Shown in pieces: positions 18,201 through 26,050 of a stretch of 64,000 nucleotides of DNA. The DNA lies in assembly GCF_020723905.1 (NCBI RefSeq), contig NZ_DYHZ01000007.1:167839-231838 (forward strand), given 5' to 3'. The notes beneath the pieces were generated by a model. It searched no databases. It had not been told where the DNA came from and worked only from the letters and a program-made list of their open reading frames with translations. How positions within the stretch are numbered: the first letter of the stretch is position 1; each line of letters begins with the position of its first letter. This DNA is from Anaerolinea thermophila. GTDB taxonomy: Bacteria > Chloroflexota > Anaerolineae > Anaerolineales > Anaerolineaceae. The translations under genes and the position numbers were made by a program.

Positions 18201-18376
18201 TCTATCAGGCTTCTGATGGGCTGGCGCAGGCGGTGGAAGCGTTCCGTGATTACATTATGAATGAAACGCTTACCCTCTCCCTCTCCGCTGGCACTATCAT
18301 GGCTGACATGGCAACCGCTGAGGATTCCTTTGATGGCGAAACGGTTAAGATTGGCTTGCGGAAGGTGAGCCGCTAA
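15221..18376 (+). CDS. ileS: Isoleucyl-tRNA synthetase, type 2, with GVHH in place of HIGH
   Basis: 1051 residues, a length typical of the type 2 (eukaryote-like) IleRS. Catalytic HUP domain: PPTANGKPGVHHVLAR, in which the usual HxGH signature is rearranged to GVHH (residues 55-58). KMSKS is intact at 597-601. The editing domain lies between (VWTTTPWTLPANVAVA), and the anticodon-binding and C-terminal domains follow. Cys pairs (CPRCG, CESCHHEH, CPECGG) suggest zinc sites. GXHH variants of type 2 IleRS have been reported to be hyper-resistant to mupirocin. A GGAGGAGG ribosome site precedes the ATG. Control is by the T-box leader. No second ileS is present in the window. Confidence 0.97.
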   Translation: MFKPVSPRVNVPVMEEGVLRFWKSHDIFHQSTQLREGAPEYVFFEGPPTANGKPGVHHVLARAFKDVFPRYKTMRGYHVIRRGGWDTHGLPVEIEVEKKLGFTNKQQIEDFGIARFNELCRESAFTYIQDWERLTERIAFWVDLEKAYITYTNDYIESVWWILKNFWDKGLIYRGYKVVPYCPRCGTPLSDHEVALGYDEATDPSVFVRMPLVDAPDTSLLVWTTTPWTLPANVAVAAHPEVDYVKVERVLPEGGKEYLILAEPLLRAVFGDEDVHVVERFKGTALRGKRYKPLFTFIPPEKPAHRVVLADFVTIEDGTGLVHIAPAFGAEDMNVALEEDLPVIQTVASDGTFIAEVRPWSGMFVKDADPHITRDLDARGLLFRAGTYTHTYPFCWRCSTPLLYYARPTWYIRTSQYRDRLVELNERINWYPAHIKNGRFGNWLENNIDWALGRERYWGTPLPVWECESCHHEHMVGSVKELSEMAGRDLSGLDLHRPHVDEVVLKCPECGGKMTRVPELIDVWFDSGSMPVAQWHYPFENQELFKKQFPADFICEAVDQTRGWFYSLHAISTLLFDSECYKNVICLGLILDKNGQKMSKSRGNIVDPWDVIRQHGADAMRWYLYTATPPGQERRFSAELVGEVVSNFTLTLWNTYSFFVTYANLDGWKPEAGVPVEYNSLDRWLLSALHALVRDVTEALEHYDVLGATRPVEAFVDQLSNWYLRRSRRRFWKSGSDADKKAAYATLYEALVTLSKLLAPTMPFLAEELYQNLVRSVDENAPLSVHMCDWPSFDPARIDEGLNREMTLVMKLASLGHAARNKANRKVRQPLQEVAFAVGNADEQDIPLRYADLLEDELNVKQVRMLNAAGEAVSYSLNPLPKQLGQKYGNRFPAIRQALLALDAAQAAQALLAGQSLTVSVNGETYEILPEEVEVRMQARSGYAVASEGAYLAALTTDLTPELIREGLAREFVRRVQDLRKNAGLDIADRIEVVYQASDGLAQAVEAFRDYIMNETLTLSLSAGTIMADMATAEDSFDGETVKIGLRKVSR

Positions 18377-18394
18377 TTTGCAGTGTACGCAGAC

Positions 18395-18428
18395 GAAACT
18401 GCCCGGGGATTTCGGGCAGTTTCATTTT
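18395..18428 (+). terminator. Intrinsic terminator after ileS
   Basis: GAAACTGCCCG and CGGGCAGTTTC, 11 bp with a 7-nt loop, followed by ATTTTT. Confidence 0.9.
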
Positions 18429-18484
18429 TAAAGAGCGGAGTTACCGGTATAAACATTTGGCTTTCTTTTTTATCAAGAAAACAT

Positions 18485-18490
18485 TACAAT
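18485..18490 (+). promoter_or_regulatory. -10 element placed for a leaderless mRNA
   Basis: TACAAT ends 6 nt before the ATG at 18497, and no Shine-Dalgarno is present. No good -35 is seen at 16-18 nt. Confidence 0.45.
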
Positions 18491-18496
18491 TTTTGT

Positions 18497-19645
18497 ATGA
18501 TTAATCGGTTGCGCTCTACTTCTACCTTTTCCCCATTTCAATGGATGGACTTGCTGGGGGTAGGGGTGTCCTATCTTCTTCTGTGGACCGTGGGGGTCTG
18601 GTTCATTCGCCTTGTCATGCCCGAGAACGGGTTAATTGTCTGGAGTATATCTACGCTGGCGTTTTCAGGATACGCCTTTGGGTATCTTCTCAAACACATG
18701 CATCTCAATACTCCCCAGAACGGGGACAGGCTCTTTCCCGATCTGGGATGGGCAAATCGCATTACCCTGTTTCGGGCTGGTTTACTCGCCTGGCTCTTTG
18801 GGTTCCTTTTCCTTCCATCGCTCGATGGAGTTGTCCGTTGGATACCGGGAATCCTGTATGCTCTGGTCGCTGTTCTGGATTTTGTGGATGGCTGGGTGGC
18901 GCGAATCACCCACCGCTCGAGTCGCCTGGGCGAGGCTCTGGACATGCACTGGGACAGCCTTGGCGTACTGATTGCCTGTACTTTGCTGGTGCGTCTGGAA
19001 CAGGTACCGTTTCCATTTCTTCTGGTGGGGCTTGCCCGTTTCCTGTATGTGGCTGGACTGAGATGGCGCCAGCGAAAGCGCCTGCCCCTCGCGCCTCTCC
19101 CGTTCAATCCGTACCGTCGCTACATGGCGGGAATCCAGATGGGCTTCATTGCCGTGGTACTGTTGCCTGTCTTTTCTCCCCCAGCCACTACTGTCGCCGC
19201 GTGGCTCTGGATGATACCCTTCCTGACGGCGTTCTTGCGGGACTGGTTGTATGTCAGTATGGCAATGGATGAGCACTCTGATCCGCTTTTCCGCTGGGGA
19301 GTTCTGGCGTTCCTCTCGCGCGTTTTTCCCCCGATTTTTCGACTGGTCACAATTCTTTCGGGAGGCTTTTTGCTGGTTTCTCTCCCACCTGACTTTCTCC
19401 CATTGTGGGGGCGGGCAATTGTGGTGGGATTATGGCTCATGGTCTTTTCAGGCATTTTGGGCAGAGTTGCTGGTATCGGTTGGATGATCATGGGGGGGCT
19501 GGCAATATCCGTCATTCCTCATCAATGGGAAGCATGGGGGGCGCTGGTGGGTGGTTTTGGGATTTTGATGCTGGGTACAGGCAGGTTATCGGTATGGACA
19601 CCGGAAGAGTGGTTAATTTATCACCGCGCTGGCGAACCTTCCTGA
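18497..19645 (+). CDS. CDP-alcohol phosphatidyltransferase family protein
   Basis: 382 residues, mostly hydrophobic, with about ten membrane helices. The CDP-alcohol phosphotransferase motif is present: DFVDGWVARI, then G-x3-D-x3-D in RLGEALDMHWDS. Enzymes of this family transfer a phosphate-linked alcohol from a CDP-activated donor at the membrane. The substrate is not clear. It is longer than usual (family about 180-220), with an extra C-terminal membrane domain of unknown role. The ATG at 18497 follows a -10-like hexamer at the leaderless distance. Its end overlaps the next gene by 52 nt. Confidence 0.85.
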   Translation: MINRLRSTSTFSPFQWMDLLGVGVSYLLLWTVGVWFIRLVMPENGLIVWSISTLAFSGYAFGYLLKHMHLNTPQNGDRLFPDLGWANRITLFRAGLLAWLFGFLFLPSLDGVVRWIPGILYALVAVLDFVDGWVARITHRSSRLGEALDMHWDSLGVLIACTLLVRLEQVPFPFLLVGLARFLYVAGLRWRQRKRLPLAPLPFNPYRRYMAGIQMGFIAVVLLPVFSPPATTVAAWLWMIPFLTAFLRDWLYVSMAMDEHSDPLFRWGVLAFLSRVFPPIFRLVTILSGGFLLVSLPPDFLPLWGRAIVVGLWLMVFSGILGRVAGIGWMIMGGLAISVIPHQWEAWGALVGGFGILMLGTGRLSVWTPEEWLIYHRAGEPS

Positions 19646-20652
19646 AAGCGGGCTTGATTCTGATCAGCCTCATGCTGGTGGGCGTGGGGTTTTTTGCCTT
19701 AAGTGAAAGTCTTGAGGATATCACCCTTTCTGGATTGACTGGGCTCTGGTTGCGCCAACCGGTGCGTTTCTGGCTGATCTGGGCAGGGCTGAACCTGCTC
19801 GTCATCCTTTTCTGGGCATGGCGTTGGGGCGTTATTCTGCAGGCGCTGGGATTGCCTGTATCGCTGAAAAAGCGCGTGTTTGCCCGCCTTGCCGGATTTG
19901 GATGGAGTTATTTCACGCCCGGGCCTCAAATCGGCGGGGAGCCGGTGCAGGTGTATCTGGTTGCCCGGGACGCGCAACTGCCGTTGTCCAGTGTGATGAC
20001 TTCTGTTTACCTGGACCGCCTGATAGATGGATTGACCAATTTTGCCGTTCTTGCCGCGGGCGTGTTGATGATTCTGTTCCTGGATATGGAATGGGCAGGA
20101 GGAATCCGCTGGTTGAGTTTGAGCACCGGGTTGGTTTTGATCGTTCCTGTGGCGCATTTCCTGTTGTTGATGAGGGGAGAGACACCGTTGACCCGGGTTC
20201 TCCTAAAAATTCGTTCCACAGGAAACCCATTCTGGATTGCTGTAAGCCATCAGGTGATTCTCATGGAGTCTCATCTGGGTGATTTTGCGCAGCAGCATAC
20301 ATTGACCCTGATTAAAGCCTTTCTGATCTCTGTCTTATCCTGGCTGGTTTCGATTGGGGAATTTGCCTGGTTGCTCAGTGGTTTGAGTGATCCGCTTTCC
20401 CTGCTTCACATGCTGCGCTTTCTGATTCTGGCGCGTTTCTCCTTTTTACTGCCTGTGCCTGCCGCTGTGGGAATATTTGAGTCTGCCATGGTTTTCGCGG
20501 CAGTTTCTTTGGGCTTATCGCCAGTCATCGGGGTGGCTTTGGGACTGACCATTCGCATACGCGATGTTCTCCTCGGGCTGATTGGCGTGCTGATTTCTGG
20601 AAGTGGGAGTATACGGTCTTTGTTTCATTTCAAAAGAGAGGTGGCAAAATGA
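19594..20652 (+). CDS. Flippase-like (UPF0104/LPG synthase TM) membrane protein
   Basis: 352 residues from the ATG at 19594; the longer frame to 19405 lies inside the previous gene and is not needed. About eight membrane helices, with the family features FGWSYFTPGPQIGGEPVQVYLV and LDRLIDGL, and SFLLPVPAAVGIFESAMVF near the end. The family includes the flippase half of MprF and dolichol-type glycolipid transporters. Placed after a CDP-alcohol transferase, it may flip that enzyme's lipid product; this is inference. A second family member is at 47540-48556. Confidence 0.85.
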   Translation: MDTGRVVNLSPRWRTFLKAGLILISLMLVGVGFFALSESLEDITLSGLTGLWLRQPVRFWLIWAGLNLLVILFWAWRWGVILQALGLPVSLKKRVFARLAGFGWSYFTPGPQIGGEPVQVYLVARDAQLPLSSVMTSVYLDRLIDGLTNFAVLAAGVLMILFLDMEWAGGIRWLSLSTGLVLIVPVAHFLLLMRGETPLTRVLLKIRSTGNPFWIAVSHQVILMESHLGDFAQQHTLTLIKAFLISVLSWLVSIGEFAWLLSGLSDPLSLLHMLRFLILARFSFLLPVPAAVGIFESAMVFAAVSLGLSPVIGVALGLTIRIRDVLLGLIGVLISGSGSIRSLFHFKREVAK

Positions 20653-20990
20653 CAAAACCAAAAATGGTTTCTCGTGTCCTGATGGGTGTGGCTGTTCTGG
20701 TGACGGCGGCAGTCCACTTTTACCTGGGGTTTGCCTATAACGCTGTGATCTTCATCTTGAATGCTATAGGGTTTCTGGGGTTGTTTGGTTTGCTGGTGAT
20801 ACCACTCCCCCTGTTTCAATCTAGGCGGCGCTGGGTAAGTCTGGGGCTGATTGGTTACAGCGCCCTGACCATTCTCCTCTGGGCTGTGTTGAATGGCAAA
20901 CTGGATGCCGCCAGTATCAGCGCCAAACTGGCAGAACTGGTCATTATAATCACGGTGTGGCTGGACCTGCAAAAGGAAAAGCGCAGGTAA
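20649..20990 (+). CDS. Small four-helix membrane protein, unknown
   Basis: 113 residues with four predicted membrane helices and basic ends (MTKPKMVSR... and QKEKRR). It overlaps the flippase-like gene by 4 nt (ATGA), so translation is coupled. A GAGAGG ribosome site lies upstream. I do not recognise a named family. It probably belongs to the same envelope-lipid operon. Confidence 0.75.
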   Translation: MTKPKMVSRVLMGVAVLVTAAVHFYLGFAYNAVIFILNAIGFLGLFGLLVIPLPLFQSRRRWVSLGLIGYSALTILLWAVLNGKLDAASISAKLAELVIIITVWLDLQKEKRR

Positions 20991-21024
20991 AAAATTAAAA
21001 CGGGGCGTACTGACACGCCCCGTT
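20991..21024 (-). terminator. Intrinsic terminator of gpmA
   Basis: AACGGGGCGT and ACGCCCCGTT, 10 bp with a 6-nt loop. On the minus strand it is followed by TTAATTTTTT. It lies between convergent genes; on the plus strand there is no U-tract. Confidence 0.85.
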
Positions 21025-21044
21025 GAAATGATACACCTTCAGGT

Positions 21045-21791
21045 TTATTTCTTTTCGGTTTGCCGGGCAACCGCTTCGGCGGCGGCTTTGGCTTTTTCCG
21101 GATCCCCCAGGTAGTAATGAGTGATGGGTTTGAGGGAGTCGTCCAGTTCGTACACCAGCGGGATGCCGGTAGGGATATTCAGTTCGACAATATCCTCATC
21201 GGTCATGTTGTCCAGGTGTTTGACCAGCGCGCGTAAACTGTTGCCATGGGCGGCAATCAGGACTTTCTCTCCGGCTTTGAGGCGCGGGACAATTTCGCTT
21301 TCCCAGTAGGGCATAACGCGCTTGAGGGTCAGTTCCAGCGATTCGCTGGCAGGCAAAAGCGCCGGGTCCACTTTGGCATAGCGGGGGTCGAAGCGGGGAT
21401 GGCGCGGGTCATCCAGATCCAGCGGGGGTGGGGGGACATTGTAACTGCGGCGCCAGAGGTGAACCTGTTCTTTGCCATACTTTTCAGCCATTTCGGCTTT
21501 GTTCAACCCCTGCAAAGCCCCGTAGTGCCGTTCATTCAACTGCCAGGCATTTTTGATGGGAATGTACATCTGATCCAGTTCATCCAGCGCAATCCACAGG
21601 GTGCGGATGGCACGCTTCAAAACCGATGTGAAGGCAATATCGAACGTATAACCGGCTTCCCGCAAGAGACGCCCGGCTTCATGGGCTTCCTGAACGCCCT
21701 GTTCGGACAGGTCTACGTCTGTCCATCCGGTAAAACGATTTTCAAGGTTCCACGTGCTTTGCCCGTGGCGCAGTAAAACGAGTTTGATCAT
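21045..21791 (-). CDS. gpmA: 2,3-bisphosphoglycerate-dependent phosphoglycerate mutase
   Basis: 248 residues; interconverts 3- and 2-phosphoglycerate in glycolysis. The phosphohistidine motif [10 protein letters not shown] places His9 as the catalytic residue, with [25 protein letters not shown] and the second His in [12 protein letters not shown]. Length and motifs match dPGM. The ribosome site is AAGGAGAGG. A TATAAT on the minus strand at 21856-21851 may be its -10. Confidence 0.97.
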   Translation of the reverse strand: MIKLVLLRHGQSTWNLENRFTGWTDVDLSEQGVQEAHEAGRLLREAGYTFDIAFTSVLKRAIRTLWIALDELDQMYIPIKNAWQLNERHYGALQGLNKAEMAEKYGKEQVHLWRRSYNVPPPPLDLDDPRHPRFDPRYAKVDPALLPASESLELTLKRVMPYWESEIVPRLKAGEKVLIAAHGNSLRALVKHLDNMTDEDIVELNIPTGIPLVYELDDSLKPITHYYLGDPEKAKAAAEAVARQTEKK

Positions 21792-21900
21792 GGTTACCTC
21801 TCCTTAAAGAAACTGCACAGAATGTGCAAACCCTCACAAATATTTGTCGTATTATAACCCGGAATGGCAGAGAGGAGAACCGTCAAAAAGGGACTATCCA

Positions 21901-21965
21901 GAGGTACAGAGGAGAGCGGAATGAGGCACATGTCCTCATTCCGCTTCACCGTTGTGCCTCTTTTG
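21901..21965. repeat. Long imperfect hairpin between gpmA and cydB
   Basis: AGCGGAATGAGG (21915-21926) and CCTCATTCCGCT (21934-21945) form a perfect 12-bp stem. An outer helix AGAGGTAC/GTGCCTCT can extend it. Downstream T runs are present but offset on both strands. Most likely it ends the cydAB transcript, with a possible second function. Confidence 0.5.
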
Positions 21966-21988
21966 TCTATTTAACGATCAGGCTGGCT

Positions 21989-23002
21989 CTAATAATGCAG
22001 GTCTTGCTTTTGCGTGATGCGTTTGCGGAACACCCAGTAGGACCAACCCTGATACGCCAGCACAATGGGGACAAAGATTAACGCCACGATGCTCATTATC
22101 CGCAGGGTATACGGGCTGGATGCGGCGTTGTAAATGGTCAGACTGTACGCCGGATCCAGTGAGGAAACCATCACCCGGGGGTAGAGAATCAGGAAGATGG
22201 TTGCCGTGGCGAACAAAATGGAGAGGGTGGTCATCACGAATGCCCAGCCACTGCGGCGCGTATAGACGAAGTAACCGGCTGCCAGCATGGTAAAGAATAC
22301 GCCAATCGGGACGGGACCGGGGTTAATGCCTAACTGTTGCAAAACATCGGTGAAGAAGTAAGTGGCGATAATAAACATCACCAGCACCAGCATGGCAGGA
22401 AGCCAGATCTTTCGGGCGGCGTCCTGAGCGCGTTTCATCATCTCGCCGTCGGTCTTCAAACTGAGGAACACCGCGCCGTGCAGGATGAACCCCAGCAAAG
22501 AGACCAGCCCACCAATCAAAGCGTAGGGATTGAGCAGGTTCCAGAAGCCTCCCACATAATTCATGTTGGCATCAATGGGCACACCTGCCATGATGTTGGT
22601 AAAAGCCACCCCGAAGAGCAATGCCGGTATCAGACTGCCCCCAAAAATTGCCCAGTCCCAGAAAGCGCGCCATTTGGGGTTTTCGTCCTTACTGCGGAAC
22701 TCAAAAGCGACCCCACGCAGGATAAGCGCCAGCAGGATCAGGAACAGGGGAAGGTAAAACCCGCTGAAAAGAGTCGCGTACCAGTGTGGGAACGCCGCAA
22801 AGGTTGCTCCACCAGCGGTAATGAGCCATACTTCATTCCCGTCCCAGTGTGGACCAATCGTGTTGATGATTACCCGTCGTTCTTCGTCCTTCTTTCCCAG
22901 GAAGGGAAGCAGAATCCCTACACCAAAGTCGAATCCTTCCAGCACGAAGAAGCCCAGATAAAGCACGGCAATCAAAATGAACCAGACTTCATTGAGATTC
23001 AT
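21989..23002 (-). CDS. cydB: Cytochrome bd ubiquinol oxidase subunit II
   Basis: 337 residues with eight or nine membrane helices. The N-terminus has LYLGFFVLEGFDFGVGILLPFLGK and the GPHWDGNEVWLITAGGATFAAFP signature of CydB. With CydA it forms the bd-type quinol oxidase, which reduces oxygen at high affinity without pumping protons. It starts 9 bp after the cydA stop with a GGAGGG ribosome site. Confidence 0.97.
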   Translation of the reverse strand: MNLNEVWFILIAVLYLGFFVLEGFDFGVGILLPFLGKKDEERRVIINTIGPHWDGNEVWLITAGGATFAAFPHWYATLFSGFYLPLFLILLALILRGVAFEFRSKDENPKWRAFWDWAIFGGSLIPALLFGVAFTNIMAGVPIDANMNYVGGFWNLLNPYALIGGLVSLLGFILHGAVFLSLKTDGEMMKRAQDAARKIWLPAMLVLVMFIIATYFFTDVLQQLGINPGPVPIGVFFTMLAAGYFVYTRRSGWAFVMTTLSILFATATIFLILYPRVMVSSLDPAYSLTIYNAASSPYTLRIMSIVALIFVPIVLAYQGWSYWVFRKRITQKQDLHY

Positions 23003-23011
23003 ATTTCCCTC

Positions 23012-24382
23012 CTACTCTGCATAGGCTTCATGAAACACCGGCTCTTCCCCTTCAGGGGGAACTTTTCGCGCGTATTTCGCAAGCAGATAGATATCTGCCG
23101 CCATTAACACGCCGTACACCACCGTGAATAAAATCAGCGTGGTAAGCACCATGCCTGGGGTCAGATTGGGAGAAAAGGCTTGCTCGGTCTTCATCACCCC
23201 ATACACCACCCAGGGTTGACGACCCGTCTCTGTCAGAATCCACCCCGTGGTGTTGGCGAGGTATGGAAGGGCGATAGCAAATGGTAGCCATTTTGCCAGA
23301 CGAGTTCCCGCCAGGGGTTTATTCTTCAATACATACCATAAAGCCAGCGCCATCAGAGCCAGCATGAGGAAACCGGCACCCACCATAATCCGGAAAGTCC
23401 AGTATGCGGTGAATACAGAAGGCACATAATAACCCGGTCCGTACAGTTGCTCGTATTCAGCCTGGAGGTTGCGAATTCCTTTGACCTCACCCGTTGGCTG
23501 GTTGTATGCCAGGATGGAGAGCAGGTATGGAATGCGCAGGGCAAAGCGGTCTTTGAGATTCTTTTCATCACCCACTGTGAACAGGGAGAAGGATGCCGGA
23601 TTTTCGCTTTCCCACAGGGCTTCTACTGCCGCCATTTTCATGGGCTGTAATTGCACCATGCGCTGTGCCTGACTGTGTCCCACCAGTATGACCAGGAAGA
23701 TCGAGATGATGCCGAATACTGCTGCCAAATTAAAAGAACGACGGAACAAATCCTCTTCATTTTTGCGGAAGAGGTGATAAGCGCTGATTCCTGCAACAAA
23801 AAATGCCCCTGTGGTAAACCCGGAGAGTACTGTATGGGGGAACTGCGTCCAGACATAGGGGTTGGCGATGAGCGCACCAAAATCGGTCATCACCGCTCGT
23901 CCACCTTCCAGTGTATAACCCACGGGATGTTGCATAAAGGAATTGGCAATCAAGATCCACAGGGCAGAAATATTTGAGCCGAGCGCAACCATCCAGATGG
24001 TCAATGCATGCAGACCTTTGGATAATTTGTTCCAGCCGAACAACCACAAGCCCAGGAAAGTAGACTCAAGGAAGAACGCCAGCAGGGCTTCAATTGCCAG
24101 AGGCGCCCCGAAGATATCACCGACAAACCGGGAATACTCCGACCAGTTCATACCGAATTGAAATTCCTGGACAATGCCGGTGACCACCCCCATGGCAAAG
24201 TTGATGACAAATAATGTACCCCAGAATTTTGCCATCCGTTTGTACACTTCCTGCCCCGAGCGCACATAAATGGTTTCCATAATGGCAGTCAGGACAGAAA
24301 GCCCCAGAGTTAGAGGCACAAAGAAGAAATGATACACAGATGTGATGGCAAATTGCCATTGAGAAAGGGTTAGCACACTCAT
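23012..24382 (-). CDS. cydA: Cytochrome bd ubiquinol oxidase subunit I
   Basis: 456 residues from the ATG at 24382 (MSVLTLSQWQFAITSVYHFFFVPL), which has an AGGGAGG ribosome site; an in-frame extension to 24448 is unlikely. CydA binds hemes b558, b595 and d. Conserved features: WSEYSRFVGDIFGAPLAIEALLAFFLESTF with the heme-ligand Glu cluster, SFMQHPVG, and the quinol-loop region. A long Q-loop insertion is absent, as is common outside proteobacteria. Its presence suggests the host meets oxygen at low levels even if it is mainly fermentative. Confidence 0.97.
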   Translation of the reverse strand: MSVLTLSQWQFAITSVYHFFFVPLTLGLSVLTAIMETIYVRSGQEVYKRMAKFWGTLFVINFAMGVVTGIVQEFQFGMNWSEYSRFVGDIFGAPLAIEALLAFFLESTFLGLWLFGWNKLSKGLHALTIWMVALGSNISALWILIANSFMQHPVGYTLEGGRAVMTDFGALIANPYVWTQFPHTVLSGFTTGAFFVAGISAYHLFRKNEEDLFRRSFNLAAVFGIISIFLVILVGHSQAQRMVQLQPMKMAAVEALWESENPASFSLFTVGDEKNLKDRFALRIPYLLSILAYNQPTGEVKGIRNLQAEYEQLYGPGYYVPSVFTAYWTFRIMVGAGFLMLALMALALWYVLKNKPLAGTRLAKWLPFAIALPYLANTTGWILTETGRQPWVVYGVMKTEQAFSPNLTPGMVLTTLILFTVVYGVLMAADIYLLAKYARKVPPEGEEPVFHEAYAE

Positions 24383-24424
24383 ATACCAACCTCCCTGTAA
24401 AATGGAGTTACTGGATTTCGAACA

Positions 24425-24472
24425 TTTATAGCACACAATACCAATCACAGAAGTTGTGACAAAGCGTCAAAA
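24425..24472 (-). promoter_or_regulatory. cydAB promoter with FNR/CRP-like palindrome
   Basis: On the minus strand TATAAA (24430-24425) is a -10 candidate with start near 24418. No -35 is seen. Instead an imperfect palindrome TTGTGAC-N5-GTCAAAA (24454-24472) is centred near -45, where a class II activator of the CRP/FNR family would bind. The protein is unknown. Confidence 0.35.
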
Positions 24473-24564
24473 ATCACCAACTAATATGACAATAATCCTC
24501 TTCTTGACCTGATTTAAGAACTTTATAAATGGTCTTCAAACCGGGATGGAATTCCCAATTTTTA

Positions 24565-24573
24565 TGTTATAAT
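24565..24573 (+). promoter_or_regulatory. Extended -10 promoter of the FKBP gene
   Basis: TGT-TATAAT forms an extended -10 with predicted start near 24580. The 93-nt leader contains a hairpin, GTCGCTCC (24612-24619)/GGAGCGAC (24633-24640). Confidence 0.5.
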
Positions 24574-24672
24574 TTTGACAAGAAAAGCGCATACGTTTGG
24601 GGAAGATCAGGGTCGCTCCTGTTCTGTACCGCGGAGCGACTTAAATTGTTAAGAAAGAAGGTTTCTGTTTCT

Positions 24673-25242
24673 ATGGCAAATACCGAAAAGCCAACTGTTG
24701 TTGCCGATGATGTGGTCGTCTCGTTGGATTATACCTTGAAGGTGAACGGCGAAGTGCTGGACACCACGGAAGGCAGTGAGCCCATTCAGTTCTTGCAGGG
24801 ACATCAAAACATTATCCCCGGACTGGAACGCGAACTGTATGGAATGAAAGTTGGGGATACCCGCACGGTTCTGGTCAAAGCCGCCGAAGGCTATGGGGAA
24901 TACGACCCTGAAGCCGTGATTGACGTCCCCCGCAGTGAATTTCCCGCTGATATTCCTCTGCGTGTTGGGGTGGACCTGACCGTTCGCAATGAAGAAGGCG
25001 AACTGCTCGATGCGCGCATTACCAGCGTGGGCAAAGACGTGGTGCAGTTGGACTTCAATCATCCTCTGGCTGGCAAAGACCTCAGTTTTGAGGTGACCAT
25101 TGTAGATTTGCGCAATGCTGAACCGGAAGAACTGGCTCATGGGCATGTGCATGACGAATTTGACGAAGAAGAACTCGAATTCGAGTTTGACGAAGAAGAT
25201 TTTGAAGAAGACGACGAAGAAGAACCGGGTAAAAACAATTAA
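24673..25242 (+). CDS. FKBP-type peptidyl-prolyl isomerase, SlyD-like
   Basis: 189 residues from the ATG at 24673. The SlyD-type FKBP domain (VVVSLDYTLKVNGEVLDTTEGSEPIQ... FLQGHQNIIPGLERELYGMKVGD... EGYGEYDPEAV) has an inserted-in-flap chaperone domain in the middle. The tail is strongly acidic with a HGHVHDEFDEEE stretch that could bind metal, standing in for the His-rich tail of SlyD. It is cytosolic, assisting folding at proline bonds. A longer frame from 24529 would include the promoter and is rejected. Confidence 0.93.
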   Translation: MANTEKPTVVADDVVVSLDYTLKVNGEVLDTTEGSEPIQFLQGHQNIIPGLERELYGMKVGDTRTVLVKAAEGYGEYDPEAVIDVPRSEFPADIPLRVGVDLTVRNEEGELLDARITSVGKDVVQLDFNHPLAGKDLSFEVTIVDLRNAEPEELAHGHVHDEFDEEELEFEFDEEDFEEDDEEEPGKNN

Positions 25243-25263
25243 CCCCTGATAAACCCTGAATTC

Positions 25264-25295
25264 AAAACGGATGGCTTTTTGAGCCATCCGTTTTT
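25264..25295 (+). terminator. Intrinsic terminator after the FKBP gene
   Basis: AAAACGGATGGCT, 5-nt loop, AGCCATCCGTTTT, followed by T. Confidence 0.9.
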
Positions 25296-25329
25296 GATTC
25301 GGCTATACTATATGATAGAAACGAGGTGA

Positions 25330-25968
25330 ATGATGAGCCCCACATATTTGAAAAGACTTTTGGGAGAGAACGAGCAGATTCTGCTCACCACCCACCAGCA
25401 CTGGATTGTGCTGATAGAACAAATTCTGGTTGAAATGGTTCTGGCAGGTATCACCATTTTGCTGGTTACCATTTTCCTCATCACTGGCGGGGGAAATCCG
25501 GGGATTGCTCTGGGATATTTGCTGTTAATCATCCCCTTGGTCAGCCTGATTCGAGACGTGCTGAAGTGGTGGAATCACCAGTACATTGTGACCAATCTCC
25601 GGGTCATTCAGATCACCGGCATTCTCAATAAAAATGTAACCGACTCTTCTTTGGAAAAGGTGAATGATGTGAAGATGGTGCAATCGGTAATTGGGCGCTT
25701 CTTAAATTATGGGGATCTGGAAGTGCTCACCGCCAGTGAAATGGGCGTCAACCGTTTTACGCGGATTGCCAATCCCATTCGGTTTAAGACCACCATGTTG
25801 AATGCGAAGATTCGCCTGGACGATCAGATGCGCGAGGGTGCTTCAGACGCTTCAATCTTTACCATTCCCCGTCTGATTGAACAGTTAGACGAACTAAGAA
25901 AGAAGGGGTTGATTACTGAGGACGAATTCAATCAGAAGAAAGCCGCTCTTCTGGCAAAAATTTCCTAG
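25330..25968 (+). CDS. Bacterial PH-domain membrane protein with SHOCT tail
   Basis: 212 residues. Two membrane helices (about residues 30-75) are followed by a bPH2/DUF304 domain (HQYIVTNLRVIQITGILNKNVTDSSLEKVNDVKM...) and a C-terminal SHOCT helix pair (LIEQLDELRKKGLITEDEFNQKKAALLAKI). Such proteins are envelope-associated and of unknown function. Two adjacent ATGs exist (25330, 25333); the second is better spaced from AGGTG. A weak TATACT element precedes it. Confidence 0.88.
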   Translation: MMSPTYLKRLLGENEQILLTTHQHWIVLIEQILVEMVLAGITILLVTIFLITGGGNPGIALGYLLLIIPLVSLIRDVLKWWNHQYIVTNLRVIQITGILNKNVTDSSLEKVNDVKMVQSVIGRFLNYGDLEVLTASEMGVNRFTRIANPIRFKTTMLNAKIRLDDQMREGASDASIFTIPRLIEQLDELRKKGLITEDEFNQKKAALLAKIS

Positions 25969-25992
25969 GATTTTCCGCTTTCATTTGAACAA

Positions 25993-26031
25993 AAAACGTG
26001 CGGGATGTTCAGAGACACGCCCGCACGTTTT
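25993..26031. terminator. Bidirectional intrinsic terminator
   Basis: AAAACGTGCGGG and CCCGCACGTTTT, 12 bp with a 15-nt loop, flanked by A-rich and T-rich ends. It serves both the PH-domain gene (plus) and the MFS gene (minus). Confidence 0.85.
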
Positions 26032-26050
26032 CGTTGCTCTGGGTTGAATG

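Noticed and set aside
24454-24472. A Rex operator before cydA
   Set aside because: Rex sites are TTGTGA-N6-TCACAA; here the arms are imperfect and the spacing is odd, which fits a CRP/FNR-type site better.
24504-24529. TTGACC/TATAAA as a promoter before the FKBP gene
   Set aside because: The spacing is only 14 nt; the extended -10 at 24565-24573 is more convincing.
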